NCBI GenBank assembly: GCA_029339195.1
Contig: JAPTJF010000273.1
Location: forward strand, 1-64,000
From: Micractinium sp. NFX-FRZ
Lineage: Eukaryota > Chlorophyta > Trebouxiophyceae > Chlorellales > Chlorellaceae
DNA: 64,000 bases
Reading direction: 5' to 3'
How positions within the stretch are numbered: the stretch's first letter is position 1; each line of letters begins with the position of its first letter. Below are positions 34,837-46,800 of the stretch, piece after piece. The notes beneath the pieces are model-generated. The model saw nothing but the letters and a program-made list of their open reading frames with translations. It did no database searches and was not told the DNA's origin. The position numbers and the translations under genes were made by a program.

Positions 34837-36493
34837 GAGAAGGCACACTGAGCAATCCAAGCAGCGGTGCCACCAGCAGTGGCGGCAGCCAGGGCGCGGT
34901 AATGCAGGCCGCCGGCGAGGCGCAGCCCGGCGGCGGCGCCTGCCGCGTGCGCGGTTGCACGCACCGGCCCAACACACGCTACGGGAAGGTGAATGTGGGT
35001 GATCTTTGCTGAGGAGGGGAAGAGACACCTGAAGCAGAGCCCAGCACTTCCATGCCGCAGCTGGCTTCACGCGTCAGGCTGGCCGTCATGCCGCCGCTGG
35101 TGACCGGCCAGCTGCGCCCGCTGCCAGGCCAGCGACCAGCCGCCCTGTTGACATGCTGGGGCCGTTCTGCTGCCGCCCGCCATGCCCTCTGTCCACCCCT
35201 GCCCCCTGCCCCCTGCCCCTCCGCAGAAGCATCGCATCTGCCAGTCTCACCAGACGGCGCTGGTGGTGTGCATGGGGGAGGAGGGGCCGGCGCGGTTCTG
35301 CCAGCAGGCAAGCCCCCGCCCTCATGCGCTGCCCTCGTGCGCTCCCCTCACATGATGCTGCCTGCATGTGCCACCGTTGCTGGGCCGCCGCTTCTGCCCG
35401 CACCTGTGCAGGCATGGGCCGGGGCACGGTGCAGCTGCCTGTGTCTGCGCCACCTCCATCAACCGCTGCCTCGAGTTGTCTGAGCAAAAGGAGTGCCTGC
35501 TGCCCTCCTTGCCGCCTGCTGCCCTCCTTGCCTGATTTCCCAACCTGACCCGACCGCAGTGCGCCCCCTCCCTGTCCCCTCATCTCGTCCCCGTGCCCCC
35601 GGCCCCTGTCTCTGCAGTGCGGCAGGCTGCACGGCCTGCCAGCGTTCTCAGGCGACCAGCGCTCGTGCCGGGACAGCCTGGAGCGACAGATGGCGCGGCG
35701 CAAGCGGCGGCGGCGGGAGCAACTGGACGCCACCTCTCCCTGCTCCCCCCACAAGAAGGCGGCGGGCCTTGTGCCCCACGCAGGGCTGTGCCAGCAGCTG
35801 CAGCCAGCAGCGCCACCGCCCTGTGAGGCTCCTCCACGCCAGTTCTCGGGTTCCCTGTCTGAGCCTGAGCCCGCCACGTGGCAGATGGTGCACGGCGCGC
35901 ACCAGCAGCAGCCACAGCAGCCTGAGCTGCCGCCGGCGCGGCAGCAGCCCTGGCAGCCCCTGCCGGCAGGGCAGCAGCAGCCGCAGCAGTCGGCGGTGCA
36001 GGAGCAGCCCTGGCAGCCCCCGCCACCGCCGGCGCAGCAGCGGCCCCAGCAGCCGCTGCCACTGAAGCCCCAGCCGCAGCTGTCTCCGCCTCAAGCAGTG
36101 GCGCATGGTTGCAAAGCCGTGTCGAGCTATGCAATCCAGCGCCAATCCTCCATGGCCCCAAACGCAGCCATGGGCCCCACCCATGCCGTCAGCAGCGCGC
36201 TGCTGGCGCCGCCCTCGTTGGAGCCTAAGCAGCAGGCACGGCGGGCATGGCAGGTGCAGCACGCGCAGCAGGCACAGCAGGTGCAGCTGGCGCATGTGGC
36301 AGGCCGAGAGCAGCAGGCGCAGCAGGCAGCCCCAGCGCAGCAGGCACAGCAGGCAGCCCACGCGGCGCAGGCTCCCACCGTGGGCCTGCCGCTGGAGCTG
36401 CTCCACCAGCTGCTCTCCCTCCTCCTGGGGCTTCTGCAAGATCTGTCGGACTCTGCGGTGAGAACGGCCACGGAACTGGCCTGGGAGCGTTGA
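34837..36493 (+). CDS. SBP-box (SQUAMOSA promoter-binding-like) transcription factor
   Basis: A plant/algal DNA-binding factor acting in the nucleus. Exons are 34837 (or a start at ATG 34902)-34988, 35227-35307 and 35618-36493; from 34902 they give 347 residues in frame. The SBP domain is split over all three: CRVRGCTHRPNTRYGK, then KHRICQSHQTALVVCMGE-GPARFCQQ, then CGRLHGLPAFSGDQRSCRDS followed by a basic nuclear signal (RRKRRRREQL). Both zinc sites are complete (C-C-C-H and C-C-H-C); the loop between the second and third ligand is two residues shorter than usual. The second intron has a GC donor (CAGCAG|GCAAGC at 35307/35308). The remainder is Gln/Pro/Ala-rich, typical of an activation region. 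The stop at 36491-36493 falls on the first TGA of a (TGAA)n repeat. A donor-like GTGAGA at 36458 and a possible last exon ending at 36906 leave the C-terminus uncertain. TGTAA at 37043 suits its poly(A) site. Confidence 0.82.
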
Positions 36494-36568
36494 ATGAATG
36501 AATGAATGAATGAATGAATGAATGAATGAATGAATGAATGAATGAATGAATGAATGAATGAATGAATG
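36491..36568. repeat. (TGAA)n microsatellite
   Basis: About 19-20 uninterrupted TGAA units starting exactly at the putative SBP stop codon. On the minus strand it reads as an open IHSF repeat, which is an artefact of the tetranucleotide. Confidence 0.97.
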
Positions 36569-36906
36569 CACCACACGCCACGCAGCAGCGTGCACTGCCC
36601 GCTCTCACCCCCCCCGCCCCTCTGCCGGCACGGCGTGAACATGCCCCGCCCGCGCCCGCCTCTCTAGTTTGTTTGTTCTCCTGCCTCCTCACATTCCGCC
36701 CTCCCGCCCTCCCCCCTTCCCATTGCAAGCAGGCCGCCGGAGCATGCACACTCTCTGCTCCCACGCAGCCAGGGTGCCTGGACCACGCTCTGGCAGCTGG
36801 CGGGCAGAGCACAGTAGAGCCCGGCGCCACCGCTGCTGCCATGCAGCCGCCGCTCCAGCGGTTGGTGCTGCCGGGCCGCCTAGGCCTGGCAGTAGCAGCC
36901 AGCTGA

Positions 36907-37892
36907 ACAGAGCATGCAACAGCGTTCGCAGTAGCAGCCACCTACGCCTGGCATGCACCAGCGGCAGCAGCGGCGCCGTGCGCCGCCACATGCCACCTTT
37001 TGTTTGTTGAACGAATGCCCACCGCTTGTTTTTGGTTTGTTTTGTAACTCTTCCTAACTATCTTCGGTGCCTGCACACGTGTGTGGGCACACCCTCTCGG
37101 CCATGCGCATGCACTGCGTGCCCCCCTTTGTTACCCAGCTGAAGCGGCCGCTACGGCCACAACTACCTGCCATGGCCACCGACTCGGACGCACCCCACAG
37201 CACCAGCACCCACGGCATGGCCTGCACCAACGCTGATGGTGCCCTCCTCAAGTCCCATCTGCCCCATGCGAATCCTTTAAAGTATTTTGATGCTCAGAGC
37301 TGCTGTTACAGGAGTGACAGCCATCCATACCCAGTGCTGATTCAGATGGAAGGGGGTGGGAGGGAACTGCGCAATTGATGAGGGTAGGGCGAAGGGGCTA
37401 GCTGTTCAAGGGAATGAATGCAGTGTAGTCAGGAGTGCGGGAGTGCCAGGGAGAAAATGGTGGTTGGGGTGCGCTGATGCGTTGCTGCTCAGGCCGGCGG
37501 GGCTGCTGCCGGGGCGGAAAGAAGCGCACTGAAAACGGCGGGACAGCTGCAGCGGTGGCGGGCTGTGCGAGAGCGCTGTGCCTGAAGCGGCAGCAGGCGC
37601 ATGATGCGAGATGCAGCGCTTATGTGCTGATGTGAGCAAAGGACGCAGGCAGCACGGCTTGAAATGGCTGGTGCCAGCCCAGCGACGGTTGACGGGGCGG
37701 TGCATGTGGCAGGCGCTATCAACGGGCCTTGCCACCGCCCGCCCTGCCCTGCCCGCAGGGGTTGGTCCTGCCATGACCTTGAGCTGGGGCACACCCGACT
37801 TGGGGACGTTTTGCCTGCCTCCCCAGCAGCCTGAGGCTCAGAGCAGCCACGCCCCTCCCTCAGGCCCTCACGCCTCAGCATCCAAGCCCGGC
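36907..37892. other. Convergent 3' intergenic region (SBP / CD36-like)
   Basis: About 1 kb between convergent genes. TGTAA at 37043-37047 (+) fits the SBP transcript end. TTACA at 37306-37310 (TGTAA on minus) could end the CD36-like transcript. No gene is recognised. Confidence 0.45.
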
Positions 37893-40800
37893 CTAAGGCT
37901 CCCCCTCAGGGGCGGAGGTGGTCCGGCGGCGCAGGCCTCCGGCAGAGGTGCGAAACGGGGCGTCCGCCCCGTTCATGGCCACCGCCACCTCGCCCTCTGC
38001 CGGCGGCGGCGGGTACAGCCCGCTGCCGGAAGGCGCCGTGCCAATGGAGAAGCCGGCCTGCTCCTGAGAGCCGGCCATGCGGTCTACGCCCGCCGCCTTG
38101 GCCTCCAGGGCCGTCACGTGGCCGTCGCCGTGCTGCGCCTGTTTTGCCAGCTGGGAGTCCAGGCTGGCGTCGCCGCCCACGTCGTCAGGCACGTCATCAT
38201 CGCTCTCATCCAGCTCCTCGGGCAGGTGTGTGGCCTTGCCCACGGAGCGCAGGGCCTGAGAACCGGGGGCGAGGGTGGGGGGTAGAGCGGTGCAACAGGT
38301 GAGGTGAGGCAGGCAGAGGGTGCGGGGTGGGGCCTGGGCAGGAAGGCAGGAGGTGGATGGGCAGGCGGGCAGCAGTGCCTGCTGGCCTCCCAACCCTCCT
38401 GCCGCCGCCAGGCAGCCTGGCAGTTGGCAGGCTGTCCTGGCATGAATGCCAGCATGGCATGTGCACTGCCATCGTGTTGTCTGAGTGCCAGTGCCGCTGC
38501 CGATTCCCCCCCTGCCACCGCCCTCCTCAGCAGTGTGCCGCAGCCGTCCGCTTCCTCACCGCACTACGGCCCTCCCCCTTTGGCCACACGGACCACCCCT
38601 TGGCAAGTGCCGCAGCAATCCCTTGCCCCCTCCCTCTCCCCCTCCCCGCGCCTCAGCTGCCCTGTCCCCTGAGCACACACCCCTCCCCCTCACCAGCGCC
38701 TCGATCATGGCTGCCTCGTACTTGCCCACGGCCATCGTCCTGGCCCGGCTCCTCTGCAGCGCAGCCATCTCGACACGGCGGACCTTGGCGTCCCTGCGGG
38801 GGGGCAAACGCGGGCCGGTGGGGGGCACGTGAATGTGATGCGAGGATCGGGGTGGGGGGCGGCGGCTTGGGGTCAGGCGTGAGATTGGAGAGGTCCGGAG
38901 GGGCACCTGTTCAAGGGCGGGGCCGCGCTGCTTGTCACAAATGCCCCCGCTCGCACCCGCCCCTCGGCGCTGCTTGCCCCCGCCCAATTGCTTGCTATGC
39001 CTGAGGCCAAGGTTGGTTTGGTGAGAGGGCTGGCACACACACGCGTGTTGTCATCAAGCGCACACCCCGCGGCGCCTTCTCCCACATGCCCCGCTTGTGA
39101 GCCCCACACGTGCCCCGGGCCGGCGCTGCTGCCGCCGCACTCGCCTGCTGTACTTGAGGTAGATGAGGGAGGGGATGAGGATGAGGCCGCAGCTGACGGG
39201 GAAGCCGCACATGAGGATCCAGAACATGATGGTCTTGGCCAGGATGACGGCGCGGGTGGCCAGGGAGGCCAGCGTGGTGGGCTCCCAGTAGATGATGACG
39301 TAGTGCAGGGGGACTGCGGGGGGAAGGCAAGAAAGGAGGCGGGGGGAGGAGGAGGAGGGGGTGAGGGGCGAGAAGGGGGCGAGCTTGGTGGGCTCGCAAT
39401 GTGATGGTGACGTAGTGCAGGGGGACTGCAGGGGTGCAGGGAGGAGGAGGAGGGGTGGTGGGAGGAGGGGGGAGGAGGAGGGGGGTGAGGGGGAGAAGGG
39501 GGCGAGGCGGTGGTGGGTTCCCAGCACAGCGCCCTCCCTCATGTCCCCTGCCCACTCATGACCAGAGCAAGGTGCGAGCAGCCGGCCCGCGCACCCTCCG
39601 CGCCCACCCAACCACCCGCCCATCCGGCACTTGTGCCAAACAAGCTCCCGCCCGCCCGCCCGCCCGCCCACGCACCCAGCACAAAGTCCTCCGTCATGCC
39701 CATCGCGCGCCCCAGGTCGCCGTCCTTGGTTCCGTTGGCCACCCAGAGGTTGGGGTAGGTGACGTCGGTCTTGGTGACCAGCAGGGAGGTCTGGTACGGC
39801 TTGTGGGCGTGCATCGTCATGCCGGTGAACGGCTCCACGGACTGGTACCACCCGTGGTTGCGGAAGTCGGGCCTCCAGTCGGCCTTGCCTGCAGGGAAGA
39901 GCAACGAGAGGAGCGAGGAGAGAGGGGCGAGCAAGGCGGGCGTGTCAGCTGCGAGTGGCGCGCAGCCCATGGCAGTGGCAGTCGGGGCACCAGCGCTCCT
40001 GGTCTGCACTAGAGGACGAGGAAATCGCAGGGGACAATGTGGCGCATGCTACATGGTAGGCGCATGAAGGAGAGGCAGCAGGCGTGGCAGGTGTGGGAGT
40101 CGGGGGTCCCTGCGCCCGGCGTCACAATGGCACCCACTGCGCCGCAGGAGCTCCCGACCCGTCTGCATCAAACCCGGACAAATGCCAGGCTAGCTGCCCG
40201 CCCACCTGTGGCTTGCAGCACGGAGGCGTCCGCGTTGTAGAAGCGGGGCAGGGACATGAGGGTTGGGTTGCCGTACGGGCCTGCACATCAGGCACAGGGA
40301 AGGATTAGGGCAGTGCGTGCATGAACTGATTACAGCACGCCACGCCTGGCAACCACGGGGCGCGCTGGGCATGCTGAGCACGGCCAGCAGTGCTGTGCCC
40401 CCAGCACAGCAGCTGCTGCGCTGACATGGTGCGGATGCAACTACATGCAATGCCATGCCAGCTTCCGCCCAGCTTCCTATTCAGCTTCCGCCCAGCTTCC
40501 ACCCAGCTCACCACTGAAGTCCCACGCGTAGGTCAGCTTCTCGGGCAGGGCGCACTGCACCAGCTCAGGCGGCGCCACGTCCTCGCCAAAGTATTGCACC
40601 AGCGGGCCCAGCTCGGTCTTGTTGAGGTATGCCAGCAGGGCTGCACGGGGAGCGGGCACGCGTGGAAGGCTGAGAGCACGCTTACATGCAAGCAGGCCGG
40701 CATAATGGGCTGGCGGCACTCGCCCATGCCATGGCAATCGCCCACCAAACTGAAAAGGCGGAAACTGCTTGCGGCACTTGCAGGCATGGAGCAGGCAGGC

Positions 40801-43800
40801 GGAGTGTGGGCCGGCGCAAGCCAGGGCATGCCGTGTGCTGGCACAGGTACGCAGAGGCAGGCAGCAGACACGAGCGGGGCCGGGAGGCAGTGGGGGATCG
40901 CCCTGCTTTGGGGCATTGACATAACGATTTCCGGGCTCACAGTGCGGCTGCCTCACCTTGGTCGTCCGCCATCAGCCGCCAGTACTTGTCCACGTCGTAA
41001 GCGGGGTTAGGGGTAGTGGCATTGAGCATGGGGACCGTCAGGAAATAGAGCTCCGCCATGATACCTGCACAGCACGATCAGCACAGGATGTTGGCACGAT
41101 TGAGAGGGCGGGGAAATCAGCTAGCTGCCCAGGGCAGAGCGGAACAGCGCAAAGCAGACAGTGATGGCTGCTGCTGCCCCAAAAGCAGTGCCTGGCTGGT
41201 GAGTGGCAGCACGACGTACTTTGGAACACGGATTCGTCAAAGCCCGTGGCATCCTTCCACATGGTGTACACCGTCTCGTTGCAGGGTTCGTATGCCTCGG
41301 GAGCCATCGTGAACTGGTAGGCCTTGACCTCCTTTACCTTGACGTTGTTGCCTGCAATGGTGCCAGGGCGCAAGTAAACATGACGCGTTCATGCCTCCAG
41401 TGCAAGGTTGCAACAGGGGGGCGGGGTGTAAAACAGTGCAATGGAGGCTCCGCGGGGCGCCTTGCGCACCGGGGAGTTGGACCGGGGAGACGAGCGGGCA
41501 CAGGAGCCTGCGAGGCGGCGTGCAGCAGTGCCTGGCCGTGCCGTTCCTGCTCTGCAAAGCACTCCGCCCCGACACCACCACGGCCCTTCCCCCGCACCTG
41601 TGAACCTCGACTTGACGGGGCGCGCCAGCTGGGTCTCGTATTGGACCGGAGACTTGCTGGTCTTGAAGTTGGCGCCAAAGGTGAGGCCCTCGTTGAGGCC
41701 GGTGGCGTTGTACAGCCCCCTCTTCCCCACCGCGAATGGCGCGCTGTTCTGCTCCCGGATCTGCGCACACGCGGGGCGCCCAGCCGTGCCCAATCACGGG
41801 GGTGAGGGGTGAGGGCGACTGGCATGTGCGGGCGCCGAGGGCAGCCACTGGCTGCAGACCTCACGCTGGCTTGGGCAGATGCAAAGGCATGGCAGGGTGC
41901 TGCTGCTGCCTAGTCCCAAGCTGGGCCTGGCCGGAGCTCAAAACTGCATCTGTGTCCGTGCAGCGTTGCTTGCATGTACGGTCCATGCGCTCCGCCTGGC
42001 TGCCTGCCCAGCTCACCTCCTGCGGCCAGTCGCCCCTGGCCGAGCCGGTGACCAGCTTCTTCTGGAACACCAGGGGGTGGTAGAAGCCAGTCTCGAAGTT
42101 CTGCAGCGCGGTGCGCTTGTGGCTCAGGTTCTGGATAGTCACAGTCTCGCCAGTCACTGTGGGGGGGAGAGGAGGGGACACAGGGGTGCGGAGCGGGTGG
42201 GAGGGGTGGAGGGCGGGGGAGGAGGAGCACACGCGACACGTGCCGGTATAGAGGTGCGTGAGTGGCATGCAAGTGTCATTAAGGGAGCAATGCAGACGCA
42301 TACAGCCCTTGGGGTTGGGCACCTGCCCGCGTGGTGACTCCTTACCTCTGGCATGCAGGCATGCCTGACGGCATGAGGCGCCGTGACGGCGCTGAGCCGG
42401 TGCTGGCACCCCCACTCACACCCGCTCCTCTCTCTCTGAGCATTCTGAGCACGCTGGCAGGCGCCCTCACCGTTTGACCAGTAATCGGTGATGAAGGTCT
42501 CGCTGGAGAAGGCGGGGGAGATGAAGGGGGTGTAGATCCACGGCCTGTTCCGGTAGGTGGGGTCCTGGCTGGCCGTTGTGAGAATCAACGGGTCCTCATA
42601 CCCTGCAGCACATGAGGGCAGGAAGGGAGGAGGCAAGCGCGTAGTTGGGAGAGCGTAGATGGGTGAATTGCACCAGGGAGGAGCGCTGGTGCAGGAGTGA
42701 GGACGAGCACTGTCCCTGCGTCTGCCTGCCGCCGCCCCCGGCAGCTCCGCCCGGCCAAGCATGCACGCTGCATGTCGGCATGCCGTTGCGGCAAGCGACG
42801 ACTCTCAGCTGGCGCCAGCTCTGCTACCCCACCCCGGCTCGGTGCAACCCACACCCCTTGCAGTCAGTCAACCCCTGCTCCCTCGCCCCGCCGGCACCCA
42901 CCGTACAGCAGGTCATGCACCGACTTCTTGACCACCAGCCCGCTGGCGCCGCTCATTGCGCCCGTCGCACTGCTGTGGACCCAGGGCATGTACATCGCCT
43001 TGCCCCAGACGGGCAGCAGGCTGACGAGCCACAGGGACATGGCAGCCCACTGGTCGTCTGTCACGTTGTTACTCAGGGCGGCCGCCAGGGCGGTGCGGTT
43101 GAAGTAGGCTGCCGTCCCCACGGCAGCCGCCCTGCTTTTTGCGATCATCAAGCCGATTGTCAGATCTCGGGCGTTGGGGTCGACGTTGCTGCAGCAGGCG
43201 GGCAAGTGGGCGAGTGAGGCCTCGCTCTGGCAGAGCAGGCAGGCGGGGGAGGGATGCTGCAGAGGTGGCCGCAGCGTGGGAGCCACCGTGCCACCCAAGG
43301 CCACCCTGCGTGCCTGTAAGCCCATCCGCCAGTCCGCCCACCCACCAGCCCCGCCAGCCATCAGCCAGCAACCCTGCCAAGGCACCGTCTGCGCACTTCC
43401 CGCCCCTGGTGCCCCACTCACGGTATGACACTGTTGCCCATCACTGCCTCCAAGAACAGGCGGGCGACCGCATGGGACGGGGCGATCTTCAGGTCCGGGA
43501 CCATGGCAGGCGTGAGGGGGAAGGTGACGCCAAAGGTGGTGGCGGCGTTGTCGATGATGAAGGCGCAGAGCTCAGGCGCGGCGGGGAAGCACACGCTGCC
43601 GACGCCTGGCTGGCCGCAGACTGGCATGGTCACGGGGGGCTGCAGGCGCAGTCGTGAGGGCGGAAGAAGGGGGTATCGCGTACTGAGCAACAGCTATCCA
43701 CATTGGATAGAGAAAGTACGTAAAGCTCGAGGACGTAGGGATGAGGAAGCCAGCATGAAGTCAAAGTTCAGTGGCACCAGTCAGCTGCCATCCATCCACA

Positions 43801-46800
43801 AGGTATGATCTTCCGCATGACGCACAGGGCTGGAGCTGCTTTCGGCATGCAAGCTGCAGCAGGCAGGCCCCCGACTCACCCCGCTGAGCACTGGGCCCGA
43901 GCAGTCGGCCCACTGCTGGACGGCAGCGCCATAGGCCCACTCCTTGACAGTCGCTTGTTGCTCGGTGGTAAGAGCCGTGCCATTGGCAATGCCATTCAAT
44001 CCGCGGAAGTATTCCTCCGTCTGTGCGCAGGAAGGGCAGCCGGGGAGCGATTAATGATTGTTGGTTGGAGGCCGACAGGGGCAGGGGTGTGCAAGGCAAA
44101 GCGCTGCGGAAGGGGTGCACAACGTAGCTGCCATGGAGCCGCCGCATGCACGAACAGATGAGCTGCGCATTCCTTGGAGCTGCTGCATGTTGCATGAATG
44201 CAAGCAGATTCAAACCCGCCTCCCGCTCACTAGAGCCGCTTACCCCGGGGTAGTAGCCATTTGTGAGGAAGTCCACGATGGTCCTCACCGCCAAGGGCAG
44301 CAGGGTGTACACAATCTGCTTCTCAGCTGTGAGCGCCGCAATCGCCCCCCAGCGGGCATTCTCCGCCTGCAGCACAGGCAGGAGGGGATGGCAGCAGCGG
44401 CGGCTCAAAAGGGCAGGCTGCCCTTCAGCACTTTTGACACGCATCACGGGAACGAGGTGAAGTTGTGCCAAGTGTGGGTGAGGGGTGCTGGGACGCCCCG
44501 TGCAGGACAAGCCGCGCATCGCAGGTCTGGAATCTTGTGCGCGCTGCTGGCTCCTTGGGGAGGTGCGCCCGTCCACCACCCCCTCTGCCAGCCTCACTCA
44601 CCGCCAACACATCATTGATGTAGCTGTCGGTGCCAATCTTCACAGCGGGGAATTCGTAGATGTCCCTTGCAAACGTGGGGGCAACGTGGTTGGTCAGGTA
44701 ATCCTGGAGGTCACTCCACTGCTGGTCGGTGATGGCAGCCAGCTGTGGTGCCAGCGTGGGGTTGACAGCGTCGAAGTTTTGGCGAGACAGCTTCAGGAAC
44801 TGCGCCACAAACAGGCTGGCGGCAGGGTCCGCGACACTGCAGGGGAGCCGGGGCAGTTGCTGGGGTGCCTGAGAATGCGGCAGCACTGGCAGCACTGGCA
44901 AGGGCAAGCGGGCGCGAACCGGTGCAACCAAACCGACACATTTCCAGCAGCAGCAGAGCAGGCTGCAGGGCTGGCACGGCAAGGCGGCAGGCAAGCTCAC
45001 AAGGGAGTGGAGGCGTTGGTGGCTGCATCGAACCAAGCTGCAGCTGCTGCGGGGTCAAGCCCGCTGGGGACCTTGGACGGCGGGTTTGTGGCATTGTTTG
45101 CCTTCTTGCCCAGGTAATAGCACAGCTCAGGCTGGTGGCGCAGCTCCGAGAAGTCGACGTTGCTTGCGTTGATGGGCACGTAGAAGGTGGGGGCTGGGGC
45201 CTGGGGCAACCATGGTGGAAGTGGTGGCGTGGGTGGTGTGTTGGTGGGTAGGTGGGTGGGTGGGGTTCAAGGCGGGGACTCTTCGCCTTGAACCCCATCC
45301 ATACCCTCGGAGGCAATATGCCAGGCAGGACGGCGGTATAGGGGGATGGGCGCTGCAGTCTTGGCGAATTGGACAGGGGTGGGCCGAGGGCAGCAGCAGG
45401 CGGCAATCCAGATTGCATCGACACGCAGCCCCTCACAGCGCCTTACCACGGAGCACTCGGCCCACTGAGTGATGAAGCCAGCTCCCATCCGCTCCTTGAT
45501 GTGAGCCAGGGCGCTGGGAAGCATGAGCGGGGTGATCTGCGGTCCCGCACGGGAGAAGCACAGACCTTGCAACAGCTCAGTGGGCATGCGGGGGGTGGTG
45601 CCTACAGCAAGACGCCAGGCTTGCTCAGTGTGTGTGTTGGGGGGGGGGCGACATGCGGTGGTGTGCCGCCAACAGTGTAAGCCAGCGGATGCCCGTGAAT
45701 GGTGCCTCCACATCGGCACCCAGCCACAACTCACAGGGGCCCGCTGCCACCCTTGATTGATGCCATGCACCCCTGGAGGCTCCCACCTTTTCCAGAGGAA
45801 GCGGCGGCGGCGATGTGGCGTTGACGATGGGTGCAGGGCCGGGTGCCTCGGGGGGCTTGACCATCCCCTTCAGGCCACTCAGGAACTGCTGGTAGGCTCT
45901 GCGGGCGCATGCGGTGAAGGGTACGGAGGTGTAGCTTGGCAGGCACGCCATGGGTGTTGCGGATGGGAGCAGACAGGCAGGCACAAGCGGACGGACACTG
46001 GAGTTTGCGCTGGGCACGGGGGCACTGCCTGCAAAGCACTGCTCCGACGGGCATGTGCCGCACCCTCCCTTAGCCCAGCCTGTAGACCCCCACACCCTCC
46101 CTCCCTCCGTCAAGGAGGCTCCCTCCCTTGCCTGTTGATGACAGTGAACTCGTCGGTGGGCTTGCAGCCGGCGCAGCTCTTCTCCTCGTCAAAGTTTTCA
46201 AAGGTGAAGTACTCGTAGCCGACCTGCAGAGGGGGTGGGGGCGGTGGTGCAGACCTTGCCGTGGTTTAGAGTACCAAGCAGGCGGCAGGGGCCGTGCGGA
46301 GGGGCGCCAACAAATGGGGGGGCAGGGGCTGGGTGCTGCCCTCGGAGGAGGCGGCGCATGGTGCATGGCGCATGAAGGGCAGCGTCGCCCTTCTGCCTCC
46401 CCTTCGCCAGCGCCCCGCTTGTCCACCCTGCCAGTCCACCGCTCAGCCCGGCGGCGTCCTGCCCTGCACCATACACTGCCCCGCCCCGTCCTACCCCATC
46501 AAGCAGGCATGCACACACTGTGCCACGTATGTGATGTGAGCTGACGTGTCATTCTCCCTGCCGCCCCTCCCTCCTTGACACCCTCCCCTGAAACCCTGCC
46601 GCCCCGCCCACCTGGGTCCAGTTGGTGGTGAAGTTGATGTTGTAGCGGATCTCGGACACCTTGAAGACGTAGGGCCCCACCTCGGTGTATGAGGGGGGCT
46701 CCTCCCCCGCAATCCACTGCGGGGGAGGAGGGAGTGGGGGGATGGGAGGAGGGGAGGCGAATGGGCACGGGGTGCATGAGTGAGGGGATGCGTGAAGGGT

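Noticed and set aside
36127..36642. IHSF-repeat protein on the minus strand
   Set aside because: Direct translation of the (TGAA)n microsatellite antisense to the SBP exon.
45261..45297. tRNA T-arm (GGTTCAA)
   Set aside because: Only a single hairpin; no acceptor, D or anticodon arms around it.
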